The position numbers were made by a program, and so were the translations under genes. 64,000 bases of DNA, taken from the NCBI RefSeq assembly GCF_037975245.1, contig NC_092575.1:20233841-20297840 (forward strand). The letters run 5' to 3'. Shown here piece by piece: positions 61,397 to 64,000 of this stretch. Below the pieces are notes generated by a model. The model searched no databases. It was given only the letters and a program-made list of their open reading frames with translations, and was not told the DNA's origin. The DNA is from Apostichopus japonicus (taxonomy: Eukaryota; Echinodermata; Holothuroidea; Aspidochirotida; Stichopodidae). Position 1 is the first letter of the stretch. Every line of letters starts with the position of its first letter.

Positions 61397-61926
61397 CGGG
61401 GATCCAGCGACGTAGCCAGGAATTTACAAGTGGGGAAGGGGGAGCACACTTTGTGATTGATATGGGGGAGGGGTCTAAGGGAGGGGTGTCGATGGCTACC
61501 TTATAGCTTCATACCATGCTGTTCGCGCAACAACGTATGGCGAATCATATATGATTCCTCATCCTTTCTATAGAAAGGATGAGAACGCATGCGCGTTGTC
61601 GTCGTCGTTGTGCATACAGTTTGTGACACTCCATCGAGTGCGGTTAGGTAGGCTATATTTTATTACGCAGTTGCCAACTGTAGGCTTTTAATAGGCTATA
61701 GGCTAAATTTAGCTAATTGCATCTGCCAAATTAGTTGCTGAATCATTAGGCCTGAGTGTTAATACGATTATAATCGAGTTAACGAGCTGACGGGAGTATT
61801 CAAGATCAAAAGAGCACTGACAAAGTACCATGCAAAAAAAAAACAGTTTTTAACATTTTCTCGACACTGTGAGGGGGAGCAGTTGCTCCCACTGCTCCCC
61901 CCTATGGCTACGTCCCTGGGGGGTAT
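61397..61926. mobile_element. candidate TIR element containing strong palindromes
   Basis: The left end CAGCGACGTAGCCAGG at 61405 and the right end, reverse-complemented CAGGGACGTAGCCATAGG (ending 61918), form a TIR of about 14 bp with one mismatch. Flanks CGGGGATC and GGGGGTAT are only partly alike. It could be one element or two half-elements. The interior carries the palindromes at 61543-61556 and 61558-61583. Confidence 0.5.
61558..61583. repeat. perfect 26-bp palindrome
   Basis: The half-site CTCATCCTTTCTA is followed immediately by its reverse complement. A second perfect palindrome, AATCATATATGATT, lies one base upstream at 61543-61556. Confidence 0.95.
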
Positions 61927-62819
61927 CTGATACAAGAAATGCACTGGTCTCATGTACACACGCTTGAAATGAAAGCGTTAAGGTCTTCCCCTAAATTACT
62001 GTCCTGTCTTGTATTGTCTTTCCTTGCTTGCTTTTGGTGGAGAGTGATTTGGCCTTTTCGAAATATAACGAGTGAACCGAATATTTTATTACATATATAC
62101 ATTATTATTTACGTGTCCTAATCTGGCTCAGTTTTTCTCACCCACTTTTCCAGAACCGTGAAAGATGAAGGGGTATATTTTTTATGCAACAGTGCTATCC
62201 AGATATTCAAAGGCCAAGGGGGGGTCCTGAACCGGGTAAAGCTGTCAGTGTTGTGTAAGGAACCTCTATAGAACAATAAATTGGTAAATCAAATCGAGAA
62301 GAAGAAATAAAGAGGGAATCCGTCAAAACAAATAATAATCTATGGCACTTGAATCTGGTTTTGACATTTATGTGAACTGTGTCTGGTACAATGAGCCCAT
62401 TATCTCAATATTTATTGGTAAAACGGATTAATGTTTAAAGCATTCTTAAATGCAATATGACTGCACAGTAGTATACTAAAATAGCAACTTCATATATTTT
62501 GTGTGTGGGTGCATGCGTTTTTCTATGTGTTAGTGTGTGTGTGTGTGTACTTTTAAACCTCAGTATAGGCGCAAGGACACGCCATCGTTTTTACTTTTTC
62601 TTAAATTTTTCTTTTGGTTCCTATTATCTTGTCTTTTCTTTATTCTTGCTTTGGTTTGTTTGTCTAGATGATGTCTTTTTTGCTGTAATTTGACAACCAA
62701 ATGGGTTGCTAGGTTACAAAGTGCAAACCATATATATTGAAATAATATATGGTGTAGTCCGGGGTGTCATACGCATATTCGGAAGCAGGTATAACAATGA
62801 CAAGAATGTGGAAAGGGCG

Positions 62820-62925
62820 TATACATATATATATATATATATATAGCGTATATAAATAGCGTATGTATATCCTATATATATAGCGCGTATAAGAGAAGGT
62901 GATGTATATCAGAAAGTTCATGTAG

Positions 62926-62998
<73 letters not shown>
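62820..62998. repeat. (TA)n microsatellites with GCGTATA units
   Basis: Two TA runs (about 62823-62846 and 62928-62998) flank TATAGCG/GCGTATA units. Confidence 0.93.
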
Positions 62999-64000
62999 TA
63001 GATCGGTTAGTTTTTCATTTTAGGCATATCATTATTTCACAATGACCAGCTTAATCTGTAAAATAATATTATTTAGTGATAAAGCGACCCCCCTCTCCCC
63101 ACCCACCCCAACCCCCAAACAAAAACGTCACAAATCTCACGCAGTTCAAACCTACCTGTCGATTTTTTAAAGTTTTCGTCATTTGTGTAAATAAAGCAAG
63201 TACTAGTAACCTGTACTAACTTCTCAATGCTCATTGAATCTTAATTATTTGGATCAACCACGCACGCAAGCTTGGAGGATTCCTGTCAATGGTACCCTGT
63301 TAACCAGCAGGGGTTTCAAGATGGATCAACACCACATCGTTAAATATGACAAGTAGGCTGATAATAGAAGGTGATGGTGAGGTCATCTACCAGCTATACA
63401 GAGTAGCCTTTTTGATTGTTGTTTTATTATCCTGTTTGTATAGTAGTATTAGCGTTACGCCCACTTAACAGGCTGAATGGATATACATGTTTATTCGTAT
63501 GAATACTTGTTCCAGTGTTTCAACTCCACCCCTAATGTATTTTCCCTCGATGAGACATCATTCCACTTGATGACTTTTTAAGAATGTGTCATTGTTTAGC
63601 AACCTTTTTGATCATACTGGCTAAATTTGGCGGCAAATATACCGCTGACACATCAGTATTGCTACCAAATATGCTATAGAATGTCACAATATGGTCACAC
63701 ATACTTAAACTTCAACAAGAAGCATTAATCCTACCGCAAACATCAGTGTATCTTCGGGGTTCTGCACACCGTGGTATAATGGGAGGAGGGGGTTAGGGGG
63801 AGCTCCAAATAATTTTCACTAACACTGATTTTTACACTGGTGTGTGGTGCCGCCACAGGTGGCATTTTCAGCACCACTGAACATAGATCTGCCTCCTTCA
63901 CCCTTCCCCCCTCCATCTCTCACCCCCCCCCCCCCTCCCCCATCACAAACATGAATCATTATCTAAGTTAGTAAGTTACCAAACCCAAGTGTCTGAAAAT

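Overview
This is animal nuclear DNA. Coding sequence is split into short phase-matched exons with GT/AG borders, genes lie many kilobases apart, and the rest is AT-rich with TA microsatellites, poly-C runs, satellite arrays and small non-autonomous DNA transposons. A marine invertebrate deuterostome, most likely an echinoderm such as a sea cucumber, is my best guess. That rests on the repeat texture, TTAGGG-like repeats, a Penelope-type remnant and the large-intron arylsulfatase, not on a diagnostic gene.

Layout. (1) 0.7-2.1 kb, plus strand: a candidate small gene whose first exon joins in phase to a second exon carrying an in-frame TAA. (2) 10.4-13.3 kb, plus strand: one very large 5' coding exon (about 919 codons before a splice donor) of a low-complexity, probably nuclear protein with an AT-hook-like motif. 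It is preceded by a 44-codon uORF whose stop overlaps the main ATG. Its later exons were not found. (3) 13.3-35 kb: no supported gene, but several mobile elements. These include a 1.1-kb hAT-like element with foldback ends and a perfect 8-bp target duplication, and a satellite array (31.1-34.8 kb) split by a 2.1-kb TIR element and a 166-bp hairpin. (4) 35.3-53.1 kb, minus strand: a formylglycine-dependent sulfatase of the arylsulfatase B/I/J type, reconstructed as seven phase-consistent exons (459 residues). Only the signal-peptide exon is missing. (5) 45.4-49.4 kb, minus strand: a second, unrecognised three-exon gene lying wholly inside one sulfatase intron, with a degenerate Penelope-like GIY-YIG fragment on the opposite strand in its own intron. 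(6) 53.1-64 kb: no gene recognised; small hAT-like MITEs, TA microsatellites and a perfect 26-bp palindrome.

The sulfatase would act in the secretory pathway or lysosome on sulfated glycans. Nothing links it functionally to the other genes. I found no CRISPR, operon, tRNA or rRNA. The most interesting material is the nested gene, the TAA-interrupted exon, the uORF arrangement and the layered transposon and satellite architecture.
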